Shown piece by piece: positions 16,890 through 25,052 of a stretch of 49,892 nucleotides of DNA (its first letter is position 1; each line of letters opens with the position of its first letter). The stretch covers positions 1-49,892 of the forward strand of contig NZ_JAFFZN010000042.1 in assembly GCF_017676385.1 (NCBI RefSeq), written 5' to 3'. This stretch comes from Streptomyces spirodelae (GTDB lineage: Bacteria > Actinomycetota > Actinomycetes > Streptomycetales > Streptomycetaceae). Made by a program: the position numbers and the translations under genes. The notes below the pieces were generated by a model, which saw only the letters and a list, made by a program, of their open reading frames with translations, did not search any database and was not told the DNA's origin.

Positions 16890-17545
16890 GGAACCTCCGA
16901 GGGGGACGAGCCCGATGCCCCGGCCAGGTGGGGTTCGCCGGGGACATGCCAAGCTTGCCAGTCCCGCACGCCCGTGAACAGATTCGTTCAACTGTCAATT
17001 GAGCGGGGTTCGTTGACCTCTCCAGGCGCGGCCGCACCGAAGCGTACGGCGGCCAGGTGCTCGGTGTGCGCCGAGCGCGGGGCCGGCCACGGCAGGGGCG
17101 GCGCCGTCTCCGTCGCCAGGCCGCTGACGACGGCGCGGACGACGCGTTCGGCACCCTCGTCTGCAACCGCGGCCAGCGCGACGAGTTGCGCCGCAAGGGC
17201 GCCGGCTACCTCGACATGTTCAGGGGCCTCGGCCCGCACATCGCGGCGCAGCTGGAGGGTGTCGAATTCGTCGACCCGCGCGCGGGGGACGTACCGGCCG
17301 ATGAGGCGGCGGCAGCACTGGAGAAGGACGTACGGGCCCGCTGGGCCACCTGGGAGAACCCCGAGTGGATCAGCTTCGCCGTCCGCGCCTTCTACCAAGA
17401 AGGCCACCAGGCCGGGCGCCAGCCCTGACGCACCCGGACGACGGCAGGCAGACGCAGATCACATTCAGCCCCGCCACAGGCGGCCGGGCCACGTGAGCAG
17501 CGCCGAGGAGTTCTGAGCCACGCCTACGGTCGGGGCGTGAATGGA
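16890..17545. other. Gene-poor stretch between phospholipase and RNA methyltransferase
   Basis: This 656-bp stretch holds the leftward phospholipase promoter and one uncertain rightward frame (17057-17428, listed separately). Otherwise I see no gene, no strong terminator and no RNA gene. It is the transition from accessory genes to conserved core genes, and may be a decayed gene region. Confidence 0.5.
17057..17428 (+). CDS. Uncertain small hypothetical protein or gene remnant
   Basis: The frame encodes up to 123 residues from a GTG. The first 25 or so are almost all Arg and Gly and look like noise. From about residue 27 it reads like protein: DAFGTLVCNRGQRDELRRK, then FRGLGPHIAAQLEGVEFVD, ending with WATWENPEWISFAVRAFYQE. 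The third positions are strongly GC throughout this part, and three Trp plus Phe/Tyr are unusual for a shadow frame. No ribosome site fits a start at the beginning of the protein-like part. It could therefore be the C-terminal remnant of a longer gene whose 5' half is lost. I do not recognise the family. Confidence 0.35.
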   Translation: MLGVRRARGRPRQGRRRLRRQAADDGADDAFGTLVCNRGQRDELRRKGAGYLDMFRGLGPHIAAQLEGVEFVDPRAGDVPADEAAAALEKDVRARWATWENPEWISFAVRAFYQEGHQAGRQP

Positions 17546-18901
17546 TCAGCTGCCCTTCTCAGCCGGCTCCAGGATCGCCACGCACTCCATGTGCTGCGTC
17601 ATCGGGAAGAGGTCGAAGGCGCGGAGGAAGCGGGGGCGGTAACCCGCGGTGGAGAAGTACGAGAGGTCGCGGGCGAGGGCGGCCGGGTCACAGGCGACAT
17701 AGGCGATGCGGCGGGGGCCCAGCCCTGCGATGCGGTCCACGAGGTGCTTGCCGGCGCCCGTGCGGGGCGGGTCGAGGACGACCAGGTCGGCCTCGGTGAT
17801 GCCGGTGCGGGGCAGGACCTTTTCGACCTTGCCGTGTTCGACGCGTACGCGCGGGAAGTCGGCGAGGTTCTTACGGGCGTCGGCCACCGCGCGCTTGCCC
17901 GCCTCGATGCCGAGCACCGCGCCCTTCTCGCCGATGCGGTCGGCCAGCGCTCCGGCGAACAGGCCGACGCCGCAGTACAGGTCGAGCGCTGTCTCGCCCT
18001 TGCGCGGGGTCAGGCCGCGCATCACGGCGTCGACGAGCAGGTCGGCGGCCTGCGGGTGCACCTGCCAGAAGCCGCCCTCGCCCACGCGCCAGGTGCGTCC
18101 GTCGGCACGCTCGCGTACGAAGTCGCGGCCGTGCACGCGGTGTACGGCACGGTCCTTCTCACCGACGCGGAGCACGGAGACCTCACGGTTCAGCTCCACG
18201 ATGGGGAGCCGGCCCCCGGGGCGCGGGGTGAGGACGACCTGCCGGTCGGCCGAGCCGGTGGCGGCGATGGCGTCGACGGTGGCGATCTGCGGCCACTCGC
18301 GCTCCTCGATGCCCAACTCTTCCACGGCCGGCGCGGCGATCAGACAGTGGTCGATGCGCTGGACCTCGTGCGAGCGGTGCTTGAGCAGCCCGGCGTGGCC
18401 CTCGCCGTCGATGGTGTAGCGCATCCGGGTGCGCCAGGCCGGCACCTCGCCAGGGGCGACCTTGTCACCGGGTGCGGGCTCGACGGTACCGTCCCAGGAG
18501 ACGTCCTCGGGGGTCATACCGGCCAGCCGCTGCAGCTGTTCGGTCAGCACGTCGGCCTTCAGGCGGCGCTGCGCTCCGGGCTTGACGTGCTGCCAGTCGC
18601 AGCCGCCGCAGCGCCCGGGGCCCGAAAAGGGGCAGGGAGCCTCGACACGGTCCTTGGATGCCTCCAGCACCCGCACGGCGTCGGCCCGCAGGAAACGGGA
18701 GTCGGCACGGCCCTCGGTCACCCGCGCGACGACCCGCTCGCCGGGCAGCGCGTGCCGGACGAAGAGCACCTGGCCGCTCTCCGTGCGGGCGACGCAGTGG
18801 CCGCCGTGCGCCACCGGGCCGACCTCGACCTCGTACTCCTCCCCCACCAGGGAGGGAGCGAGCTGGTCTGAGTCGCTGGCGGACGCGCTGGCTTCGGGCA
18901 T
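17546..18901 (-). CDS. TRAM-domain class I RNA uridine methyltransferase (TrmA/RlmC/RlmD family)
   Basis: A 451-residue SAM-dependent RNA m5U methyltransferase. An N-terminal TRAM domain (about 20-80) contains GPVAHGGHCVAR. An iron-sulfur site follows with Cys90, Cys98 and Cys101 (CPFSGPGRCGGC) and probably HCLIAAP. The Rossmann domain has LDLYCGVGLFAGALA. The catalytic region has VLDPPRTGAG and YVACDPAALARDL with nucleophile Cys404. The final MTQHMECVAIL carries the conserved glutamate. Whether the substrate is tRNA or 23S rRNA cannot be told from sequence. The ATG at 18901 has GGAG 11 bases upstream. It lies downstream of, and in the same direction as, the transporter gene, 83 bp apart. Confidence 0.9.
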   Translation of the reverse strand: MPEASASASDSDQLAPSLVGEEYEVEVGPVAHGGHCVARTESGQVLFVRHALPGERVVARVTEGRADSRFLRADAVRVLEASKDRVEAPCPFSGPGRCGGCDWQHVKPGAQRRLKADVLTEQLQRLAGMTPEDVSWDGTVEPAPGDKVAPGEVPAWRTRMRYTIDGEGHAGLLKHRSHEVQRIDHCLIAAPAVEELGIEEREWPQIATVDAIAATGSADRQVVLTPRPGGRLPIVELNREVSVLRVGEKDRAVHRVHGRDFVRERADGRTWRVGEGGFWQVHPQAADLLVDAVMRGLTPRKGETALDLYCGVGLFAGALADRIGEKGAVLGIEAGKRAVADARKNLADFPRVRVEHGKVEKVLPRTGITEADLVVLDPPRTGAGKHLVDRIAGLGPRRIAYVACDPAALARDLSYFSTAGYRPRFLRAFDLFPMTQHMECVAILEPAEKGS

Positions 18902-18984
18902 CGGTGAGTGGCTCCAAGAAAAGAGGTGCGGAGAGGGAGGGGCGTGAGGGGGGCGGCCCGCTGACGTGGCCGCAGCCGTCCAGT

Positions 18985-21144
18985 CTACTTCCCGCGCTGC
19001 CGGGTCAGACTGCCCGTCGGTCCCGGTCCGTTTCCGGGGCCTTTGCCGCCCTTCCCCTGCTTGCCCTTGCCGTCCATGCCGTCCTTGCCGTCCCGCTGCG
19101 ACTTGCCGTCCTTCTGGGATTTGCGCGGCTGGATGACGGGACCGCGGCGGACAGAGCCCGGTGCGTTCCACTGTTCGCGCCGCCTGGCCCGTTTCTTGGC
19201 CACCTCGGAGGATTCGAGCTGGTAGGGGACAGAGGTGACCATGACGCCGGGCGTGAACAGCAGCCGGCCCTTGAGCCGCAGCGCACTCTGGTTGTGCAGC
19301 AGGTGCTCGTACCAGTGGCCGACCACGTACTCCGGGATGAAGACGCTCACCACATCGCGGGGCTGCTCCTGGCGGAGCCGCTTCACGTAATCGATGACGG
19401 GTCGGGAGATCTCCCGGTAGGGCGAGTCGAGGATGGTGAGCGGGATGTCGATGCCGCTCTCGTCCCACTCTCTGCGCAGCTGCTCGGTCTCCGCCTGGTC
19501 CATGTTGACGGTGACGGCCTCGAGGGTGTCCGAACGCAGCAGCTTGGCGTAGCGCAGCGCCCGCAGCGTCGGCTTGTGGATCTTGGATACGAGCACGAAC
19601 GAGTGCACCCGCGAGGGGCGCACCTTCGCCTCGCCCGGGTCCTCCGCCGCGAGCTCCTCGGCGACCCCGTCGTAGTGCCGGCGGATGCCGGTCATCAGGG
19701 CGTAGAACAGCGCCATGCCCACCAGGGAGACCCAGGCCCCGTGGGAGAACTTGGTCACCAGCACCACCACGAGCACCAGCCCGGTGAAGAAGGCACCAAA
19801 GGTGTTGATGGCCCGCGAGCGGTACATGTGGCGGCGGCGGGCGCGGTCGGTTTCGGTGGTCAGCAGCCGGTTCCAGTGCCGGACCATGCCGGTCTGGCTG
19901 AGCGTGAAGGAGACGAACACGCCCACGATGTACAGCTGGATCAGCCGGGTGGAATCGGCTCCGTAGACCACCACGAGTATCGTCGCCGCGCCCGCCAGCA
20001 GCACGATGCCGTTGGAGAAGGCCAGTCGGTCGCCGCGGGTGTGCAGCTGACGCGGCAGATAGCGGTCCTGCGCCAGGATCGAGCCGAGCAGCGGGAAGCC
20101 GTTGTAGGCGGTGTTGGCGGCCAGGAACAGCACCAGCGCGGTGGCCGCCGCCAGGTAGACGAACGGGAACGTCCCGTCACCGAACACGGCCGCCGCCACT
20201 TGCGAGATGACCGGGTTCTGGGTGTAGTCGGCGCCCGCCGGGTGGCCGTCGATCAGCAGGTCCTTGGCCGGGTTCTCGGCCATCCGGACATGGGTGGCGA
20301 GCGCCAGCGCGATCACGCCGCAGAACATGGTGACCGCGATCAGCCCCATCATGGCCAGCGTGGTCGCCGCGTTCTTCGGCTTGGGCTTGCGGAAGGCGGG
20401 CACACCGTTGCTGATCGCCTCGACGCCGGTCAGCGCCGCACAGCCGGAGGAGAAGGCGCGCAGCAGCAGGAAGGCCAGCGCGAAGCCCGCGATGCCCGAC
20501 TGCTCGGTGTGGATCTCGTAGTCGGCGGTGGGGGCGCGCATCTCGTCGCCCAGGATGACCCCGCGCACCACCCCCCAGACCAGCAGTCCGAAGACGCCGA
20601 CGACGAAGCAGTAGGTCGGTACGGCGAACAGCTTGCCCGACTCCCGTACGCCCCGCAGGTTCATCAGCGTCAGCAGCACGATCACCACGACCGCGCAGAG
20701 CGTCTTGTGCTCGACGACGAAGGGGATGGCCGAACCCAGGTTCTCCACTCCGGAGGAGATCGAGACGGCCACGGTCAGCACATAGTCGACCAGCAGCGCG
20801 CTGGCGACGGTGAGACCCGCCCGCCGGCCGAGGTTGGTCGTCGCGACCTCGTAGTCGCCTCCGCCGCTCGGATAGGCCCGGACATTCTGCCGGTAGGAGG
20901 CCACCACGGTGAACATCAGCACGACGACCGCGACGGCGATCCACGGGCTGAAGCTGTAGGCGGAGACCCCCGCCACCGAGAGGACCAGCAGTACCTCGCC
21001 CGGCGCGTATGCGACCGAGGACAGCGGGTCCGAGGCGAAGACGGGGAGAGCGAGACGCTTGGGCAGGAGCGTCTCGCCGAGCCTGTCGCTGCGGAGCGCC
21101 CTCCCGAGGAGAAGTCGTTTCGGTACGTCGGTCATCCTGGACAC
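18985..21144 (-). CDS. APC-superfamily permease, KimA-like potassium importer
   Basis: A 719-residue membrane protein with about 12 transmembrane helices in the first 440 residues. The SVAYAPGEVLLVL and YPSGGGDYEVA blocks are typical of the KimA (YdaO) branch of amino-acid/polyamine/organocation transporters. In Bacillus KimA is a high-affinity, c-di-AMP-controlled potassium importer. A cytoplasmic domain (about 455-650) follows, with a USP-like look (SRVHSFVLVSKIHKPTLRAL). The end is a Lys/Gly/Asp-rich tail with repeated DGK and GKG units. The divergent TrkA-domain genes support a potassium role. GTG at 21144 is used; ATG at 21135 is equally possible. Substrate assignment is by family resemblance and context. 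Confidence 0.82.
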   Translation of the reverse strand: MSRMTDVPKRLLLGRALRSDRLGETLLPKRLALPVFASDPLSSVAYAPGEVLLVLSVAGVSAYSFSPWIAVAVVVLMFTVVASYRQNVRAYPSGGGDYEVATTNLGRRAGLTVASALLVDYVLTVAVSISSGVENLGSAIPFVVEHKTLCAVVVIVLLTLMNLRGVRESGKLFAVPTYCFVVGVFGLLVWGVVRGVILGDEMRAPTADYEIHTEQSGIAGFALAFLLLRAFSSGCAALTGVEAISNGVPAFRKPKPKNAATTLAMMGLIAVTMFCGVIALALATHVRMAENPAKDLLIDGHPAGADYTQNPVISQVAAAVFGDGTFPFVYLAAATALVLFLAANTAYNGFPLLGSILAQDRYLPRQLHTRGDRLAFSNGIVLLAGAATILVVVYGADSTRLIQLYIVGVFVSFTLSQTGMVRHWNRLLTTETDRARRRHMYRSRAINTFGAFFTGLVLVVVLVTKFSHGAWVSLVGMALFYALMTGIRRHYDGVAEELAAEDPGEAKVRPSRVHSFVLVSKIHKPTLRALRYAKLLRSDTLEAVTVNMDQAETEQLRREWDESGIDIPLTILDSPYREISRPVIDYVKRLRQEQPRDVVSVFIPEYVVGHWYEHLLHNQSALRLKGRLLFTPGVMVTSVPYQLESSEVAKKRARRREQWNAPGSVRRGPVIQPRKSQKDGKSQRDGKDGMDGKGKQGKGGKGPGNGPGPTGSLTRQRGK

Positions 21145-21213
21145 GCAGAGGATCGTATGCGGTCAGTCGTGCGATGCTGAGACGGCCCGCTGTACGGGAC
21201 GAAGGGACGGGCG

Positions 21214-21873
21214 TTGCACATTGTGATCATGGGCTGCGGACGAGTAGGAGCGGAGCTCGCGCAGACCCTGGAGCGACAGGGCCACACGGTCGCGGTCATC
21301 GACCGTGACCCCACCGCATTCCGGCGCCTTGGCTCGGGCTTCGGCGGCCGCCGGGTCACAGGCATCGGCTTCGATCAGGACACCCTGCGCGAGGCCGGGA
21401 TAGAGGAAGCGGGAGCGTTCGCCGCGGTCAGCAGCGGCGACAACTCCAACATCATCGCGGCCCGGGTGGCACGTGAGATGTTCGGCACAACGCACGTGGC
21501 CGCGCGGATCTACGACCCGCGGCGCGCCGAGGTCTACCAGCGGCTGGGCATCCCCACGGTGGCGACCGTCCGCTGGACCGCCGACCAGATGCTGCGCAGG
21601 CTGCTGCCGTCCGGCTCCGAGCCGCTGTGGCGCGACCCGAGCGGCACGGTGCAGCTCGCTGAGGTGCACACCTCCACCGCGTGGGTCGGCGAGCGCGTCA
21701 GCAGGCTCCAGGAGGAGGCGGGTGTGCGCATCGCCTTCCTCACCCGGCTGGGCGAGGCCATACTGCCCACGTCCCAAACAGTCCTCCAGGAAGGCGACCT
21801 GGTGCATGTGATGATGCGCTGCGACGAGGTCGCACGGGTCGAGGAAGTTTTCACTGGGGGGCCGGAGTCGTGA
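21214..21873 (+). CDS. TrkA-type potassium uptake regulatory protein (CeoB-like)
   Basis: A 219-residue RCK-type protein. The N-terminal TrkA_N Rossmann domain begins HIVIMGCGRVGAELAQTLE with the GxGxxG nucleotide-binding motif and a following VAVIDRD acidic strand end. A TrkA_C domain (about 140-215) contains VLQEGDLVHVMM. Such peripheral subunits bind NAD(H) or ATP and gate potassium channels or transporters at the membrane. The start is a TTG at 21214 with GAAGGGAC in front; the fold begins at the first codons, so no other start fits. It overlaps the next gene by GTGA and is divergent from the KimA-like gene, 69 bp away. That arrangement suggests a shared control region. Confidence 0.9.
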   Translation: MHIVIMGCGRVGAELAQTLERQGHTVAVIDRDPTAFRRLGSGFGGRRVTGIGFDQDTLREAGIEEAGAFAAVSSGDNSNIIAARVAREMFGTTHVAARIYDPRRAEVYQRLGIPTVATVRWTADQMLRRLLPSGSEPLWRDPSGTVQLAEVHTSTAWVGERVSRLQEEAGVRIAFLTRLGEAILPTSQTVLQEGDLVHVMMRCDEVARVEEVFTGGPES

Positions 21874-22529
21874 GGGTCGCTATTGCCGGAGCGGGCGCCG
21901 TGGGTCGCTCCATCGCGGGCGAACTGCTGGAGAACGGGCACGAGGTGCTGCTCATCGACAAGGCGCCGACGGCCATCTCGGTCGAGCGGGTGCCGCAGGC
22001 GGAGTGGCTGCTGGCGGACGCGTGCGAGATCACCTCGCTCGACGAGGCGGCGCTGGAGCGCTGCCATGTGGTGATCGCCGCGACGGGTGACGACAAGGTC
22101 AACCTGGTGGTCTCCCTGCTGGCCAAGACGGAGTACGGGGTGCCGCGGGTCGTGGCCCGGGTCAACAACCCGAAGAACGAGTGGCTGTTCAACGAGTCGT
22201 GGGGCGTGGATGTCGCCGTCTCGACGCCGCGCCTGATGTCGGCGCTGGTCGAGGAGGCGGTCAGCGTCGGCGACCTGGTGCGGCTGCTGCGCTTCTCGCA
22301 GGGTGACGCGAACCTCGTCGAGTTGACGCTGCCTCCGGAGTCACCCCTGGCCGGCACCCGGGTGGGCGATGTGAGCTGGCCGGAGGACACCTCGCTGGTG
22401 ACGATCATCCGGGGCTCCCGGGTGCTGACACCGGACACGGACGACGTCCTTGAGGCGGGCGACGAACTGCTGTTCGTCGCAGCACCCGCACGCGAGGAAC
22501 AGTTGGAGGAACTGCTCTCGGCACGCTGA
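21870..22529 (+). CDS. TrkA-type potassium uptake regulatory protein (CeoC-like)
   Basis: A 219-residue paralogue of the preceding protein. It starts VRVAIAGAGAVGRSIAGELL with a GxGxxG motif and VLLIDK. IAATGDDKVNLVVSLLAKTE closes the nucleotide-binding domain, and a TrkA_C domain (about 140-215) contains VLTPDTDDVLEAGDELLFVA. The GTG start overlaps the upstream stop (GTGA), with GCCGGAG just before it. Paired CeoB/CeoC proteins are the actinobacterial version of the two halves of TrkA and probably form a hetero-oligomer. No membrane channel subunit (TrkH/KtrB) is adjacent. The KimA-like permease is the only transporter beside them, so a functional link is inferred. Confidence 0.9.
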   Translation: MRVAIAGAGAVGRSIAGELLENGHEVLLIDKAPTAISVERVPQAEWLLADACEITSLDEAALERCHVVIAATGDDKVNLVVSLLAKTEYGVPRVVARVNNPKNEWLFNESWGVDVAVSTPRLMSALVEEAVSVGDLVRLLRFSQGDANLVELTLPPESPLAGTRVGDVSWPEDTSLVTIIRGSRVLTPDTDDVLEAGDELLFVAAPAREEQLEELLSAR

Positions 22530-22557
22530 CAGCCTGCCCCTCCTCTCCCTCCCGGCT

Positions 22558-23541
22558 TCAGCCCTTCCGCTCCACCAGCGCGATCCACACCTGGCCGCGC
22601 GCGAAGCGCAGGCGGCGTCCTCCTTCCGCCTCGGTGAAGGTGGTGCCGCCGTTCGCCGAGGGCCGGGACCAGCGCGCCTCGTACTCCTTGCCGTCCCGCA
22701 GCACCAGCGCGTCGCCCGAGCCCACCGTCTCGGTGTACGGGGTGACGCTGCCGGAGCTGTCGTGGAAGCGGGAGGAGCGCACGGTCACGTACTGGATCAC
22801 TACGGTGGCGGGCGCGAGCCGTCCTTCGCCGCGCGAGCGTGCCGGGGCGCCGTCCATCGCCACCAGCCAGCGGCGGCGGTCGGCGGACCAGGTGAAGGTG
22901 GTGCGGGCCGCGGGGTAGCGGACGGTCTCCTGGTCCGTGGCCCTGCCGCCCTTGGGCGCGGCGCCGAACCGGAAGCCGATGTCGCGGGGCGCGGAGGCGT
23001 CGTCGGCGGCCCGCTCGGCACGGCGGGCCTTGAGGTAGAGGTTGTGCGGGGCGCGGCGGCCGGGGTCGCGCTCGTAGCCGTCGCTCAGCTCGCCGGGTGA
23101 CAGCAGGAGCACCGGTGCCGCCTCCAGGGTGGGCAGGAGCTTCCCCTGTACGCCGGAGAAGGCCAGCGCGGGCCGGTCGAACTGACGCAGCAGTTCGATG
23201 TCGGACTCGCGGGCGCTGCGGACGGGCCCGACTGTGGCAGGGATGTCGGAGGCGAAGACGGCGACTATGCGGCTGAGGCCCGCCTCGACCTGCTCGGTGT
23301 AGACGATGTCGGCGTGCTGGAGCCCGGTCTGCGGGCGCGCCGCGGCCACGTTGTCGACCTTCACGGCCAGTACGTGCTCGCCCGTGCGCCGCTCACCGGT
23401 GAACGGGGACGCGTCGTCGTCGCCACCGGGCCCGCAGGCGGCGGCGAGGAAGCCGCCGGTGCCGGCCGCCAGCGCGGTGCGTAGTACGGCTCTGCGGGGC
23501 ACTCGGTGGGCGGGCTGCTCGGATCGGGTGGACTCTTCCAT
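22558..23541 (-). CDS. DUF3048 domain lipoprotein (YerB-like)
   Basis: A 327-residue exported protein. The N-terminus reads PRRAVLRTALAAG and continues to a lipobox LAAAC with Cys36. It is thus probably a lipoprotein, and the twin arginine suggests Tat export. The mature part is the two-part DUF3048 fold: KVDNVAAARPQTGLQHADIVYTE, then PATVGPVRSARESD and a C-terminal half with VTPYTETVGSGDALVL and WSR. YerB of Bacillus belongs to this family; its function is unknown. The ATG at 23541 has GGAGG ten bases upstream; an earlier in-frame start would hide the signal sequence. It converges with ceoC (28-bp gap). A direct repeat lies about 75 bp upstream. Confidence 0.87.
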   Translation of the reverse strand: MEESTRSEQPAHRVPRRAVLRTALAAGTGGFLAAACGPGGDDDASPFTGERRTGEHVLAVKVDNVAAARPQTGLQHADIVYTEQVEAGLSRIVAVFASDIPATVGPVRSARESDIELLRQFDRPALAFSGVQGKLLPTLEAAPVLLLSPGELSDGYERDPGRRAPHNLYLKARRAERAADDASAPRDIGFRFGAAPKGGRATDQETVRYPAARTTFTWSADRRRWLVAMDGAPARSRGEGRLAPATVVIQYVTVRSSRFHDSSGSVTPYTETVGSGDALVLRDGKEYEARWSRPSANGGTTFTEAEGGRRLRFARGQVWIALVERKG

Positions 23542-23614
23542 GCCGCATCGCCTCCGTCCCGCCGAGGGTAGCGGCCGCGGCCGGTGCGGAACCGGCGGAC
23601 ACACTCGCCGCGCC

Positions 23615-23639
23615 GCAAGCGCTCTTAGCGCAAGCGCTC
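23615..23639. repeat. Direct repeat GCAAGCGCTC upstream of the DUF3048 lipoprotein gene
   Basis: GCAAGCGCTC occurs at 23615-23624 and 23630-23639, 15 bp apart. Each copy contains the palindromic core AGCGCT, and TAGCGC lies between. The position, about 75-100 bp upstream of the leftward lipoprotein start, fits an operator. Confidence 0.4.
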
Positions 23640-23674
23640 AGCCCGCCCTCGCGGTCCACCCGTCCGGAGCCGTC

Positions 23675-24424
23675 TCAGGAATTGGTGGCCTTCGCTGCCG
23701 CCTTCTCAGCCTTGGCGGCCTCTTCCTCGGCTTCCATCTCCGCGATGACGTTGATCGGCGGCGGCGCCTTGGCCAGGAAGATCCAGGTGAGGTAGACCGC
23801 CAGCAGGAACGGCGGGATCTTCAGGATGACCGTCACCCAGCCGAACTGTGTGGTGTCGCCCCAGAAGTACAGCGGAAAGAGCACGGCGGACTTGCCGAGC
23901 AGGATGAACCCCCAGGCGTAACTCGCCTTGGTGTACGCCTTCTTACGGCCGGGGTTGCGCTTGCGCCAGGACAGGTTCTCCTTGAACACCGGGCCGAGCA
24001 CCAGCCCGAGCAGGGGAACGCCTGCCAGCGAGGTGACGATGTAGGCGAGCGCCAGCCCGAGCGTGTAGAGCATGCCGGGCAGATAGAAGTCCTTGGCGTT
24101 CCCGGTCATCATCGCGAAGAGCACACCGAAGCCGACGCCGAAGATCCCGCTGAACGCGTGCTTGACGGTGTCCTTGCGCAGCAGCCGGACGACGACCATC
24201 ACACCGGAGATCACCAGCGCGGTGATGGCGGCGAGGTGGATGTCCTTGTTCACCGTGTACATCGCGATGAACAGCAGACCGGGCACGGTCGTCTCGACCA
24301 GGCCCCGCACGCCGCCGAACGCCTCGAACAGCGCGGCTTCCGTCACCGCGTGCGATCCGGTCTCACCGGCCGGCCGACCGGCCGGCTCATCCGCTTCGGT
24401 CGTCCGCTTGTCGGGAGAGGTCAC
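23675..24424 (-). CDS. DUF3159 family membrane protein
   Basis: A 249-residue integral membrane protein with about six hydrophobic helices between residues 45 and 225. The helices include VPGLLFIAMYTV, LAAITALVISGVMVVVRLL and FGVGFGVLFAMM. A conserved-looking polar loop FKENLSWRKRNPGRKKAY follows. The N-terminal 25 residues are hydrophilic, and the C-terminus ends in an acidic then Lys/Ala-rich helix. This is the DUF3159 pattern of actinobacteria; function is unknown. The GTG at 24424 has AGGAG six bases upstream, inside the four-base space after the OB-fold gene, so the two are co-translated. Potassium genes on both sides hint at ion homeostasis, but nothing in the protein proves it. Confidence 0.87.
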   Translation of the reverse strand: MTSPDKRTTEADEPAGRPAGETGSHAVTEAALFEAFGGVRGLVETTVPGLLFIAMYTVNKDIHLAAITALVISGVMVVVRLLRKDTVKHAFSGIFGVGFGVLFAMMTGNAKDFYLPGMLYTLGLALAYIVTSLAGVPLLGLVLGPVFKENLSWRKRNPGRKKAYTKASYAWGFILLGKSAVLFPLYFWGDTTQFGWVTVILKIPPFLLAVYLTWIFLAKAPPPINVIAEMEAEEEAAKAEKAAAKATNS

Positions 24425-24427
24425 CCG

Positions 24428-24832
24428 CTACTCCTGTCCGAGGGGTCGCAGCTCGTATTTGGGGTTGAACAACACAGGACGGCCGTGGTTGACGGTGATC
24501 CGCCCCCAGGCGATCAGCTTGCGGCCCGGCTCGATCCCCGCGATGGAGCGGCGGCCCAGCCAGACGACATCCAGCGAGGCCGAGCCGTCGAACAGTTCGG
24601 CCTCCAGGGTGGGCACTCCGGCGCGTGGCCGCAGGGTCACGGTGCGCAGCGTACCCGTTACCCGCACCATCTCGCGGTCGGTGCATTCGGAGATGCGGGC
24701 ACAGCCCGTGTCCTCGGATTCCTCACGCAGCTCGGCCGAGCGCAGGTCCTCCTCCGAGGAGGAGAGCCGTTCCAGGAACCTCCGGAACCGCCCCCTTCCC
24801 GTGCCCCGCTGCTCTCGGGTGGCGCCAGTCAT
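24428..24832 (-). CDS. Small OB-fold nucleic-acid-binding protein
   Basis: A 134-residue protein. The N-terminal 40 residues are a charged helical segment. The rest is an OB-fold: VRVTGTLRTVTLRPRAGVPT, then LEAELFDGSASLDVVWLGRR, 'SIAGIEPGRKLIAWGRI' and 'RPVLFNPKYEL'. This matches the small actinobacterial OB-fold proteins related to RecG-type wedge domains (tRNA_anti-like). It probably binds nucleic acid. The ATG at 24832 is the only well-placed start. It forms a two-gene unit with the DUF3159 gene and lies 184 bp downstream of kdpE in the same direction, separated by a sequence containing a copy of the kdpE 3' end. Confidence 0.85.
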   Translation of the reverse strand: MTGATREQRGTGRGRFRRFLERLSSSEEDLRSAELREESEDTGCARISECTDREMVRVTGTLRTVTLRPRAGVPTLEAELFDGSASLDVVWLGRRSIAGIEPGRKLIAWGRITVNHGRPVLFNPKYELRPLGQE

Positions 24833-24920
24833 AACCGCCAGGGTACCGCCGGACGGCGGGCAGTCTCCCCTGCAGGTGCCCCACTCGTCCGGGGCAATCC
24901 GGCCACCGGAACCCCCGCCA

Positions 24921-25052
24921 TCCTCACCTCTCGAACCGATACCCCATCCCCGCCTCCGTCACGCTGCATCCCCCGGGGGGACAACCCCCGGACCCCCGGC
25001 CGGAACCCCACCATCCTCACCTCTCGAACCGATACCCCATCCCCGCCTCCGT
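24921..25052. repeat. Duplication of the kdpE 3' end
   Basis: The 39 bases at 24921-24959 are identical to 25014-25052, an offset of 93 bp. Flanking bases also match with one indel. The right copy is the true end of kdpE, coding VTEAGMGYRFER and stop. The left copy lies after the stop and could encode the same twelve residues and stop again, though nothing translates it. Confidence 0.85.

Noticed and set aside
16974..17516. Longer alternative frame over the uncertain gene at 17057-17428
   Set aside because: Composition is Ser/Arg/Thr/Ala noise without aromatic blocks; the 17057 frame is more protein-like.
24921..24959. Second response-regulator gene fragment
   Set aside because: Only the last twelve codons of kdpE are duplicated; there is no receiver or complete DNA-binding domain, so it is a repeat and not a pseudogene of a separate regulator.
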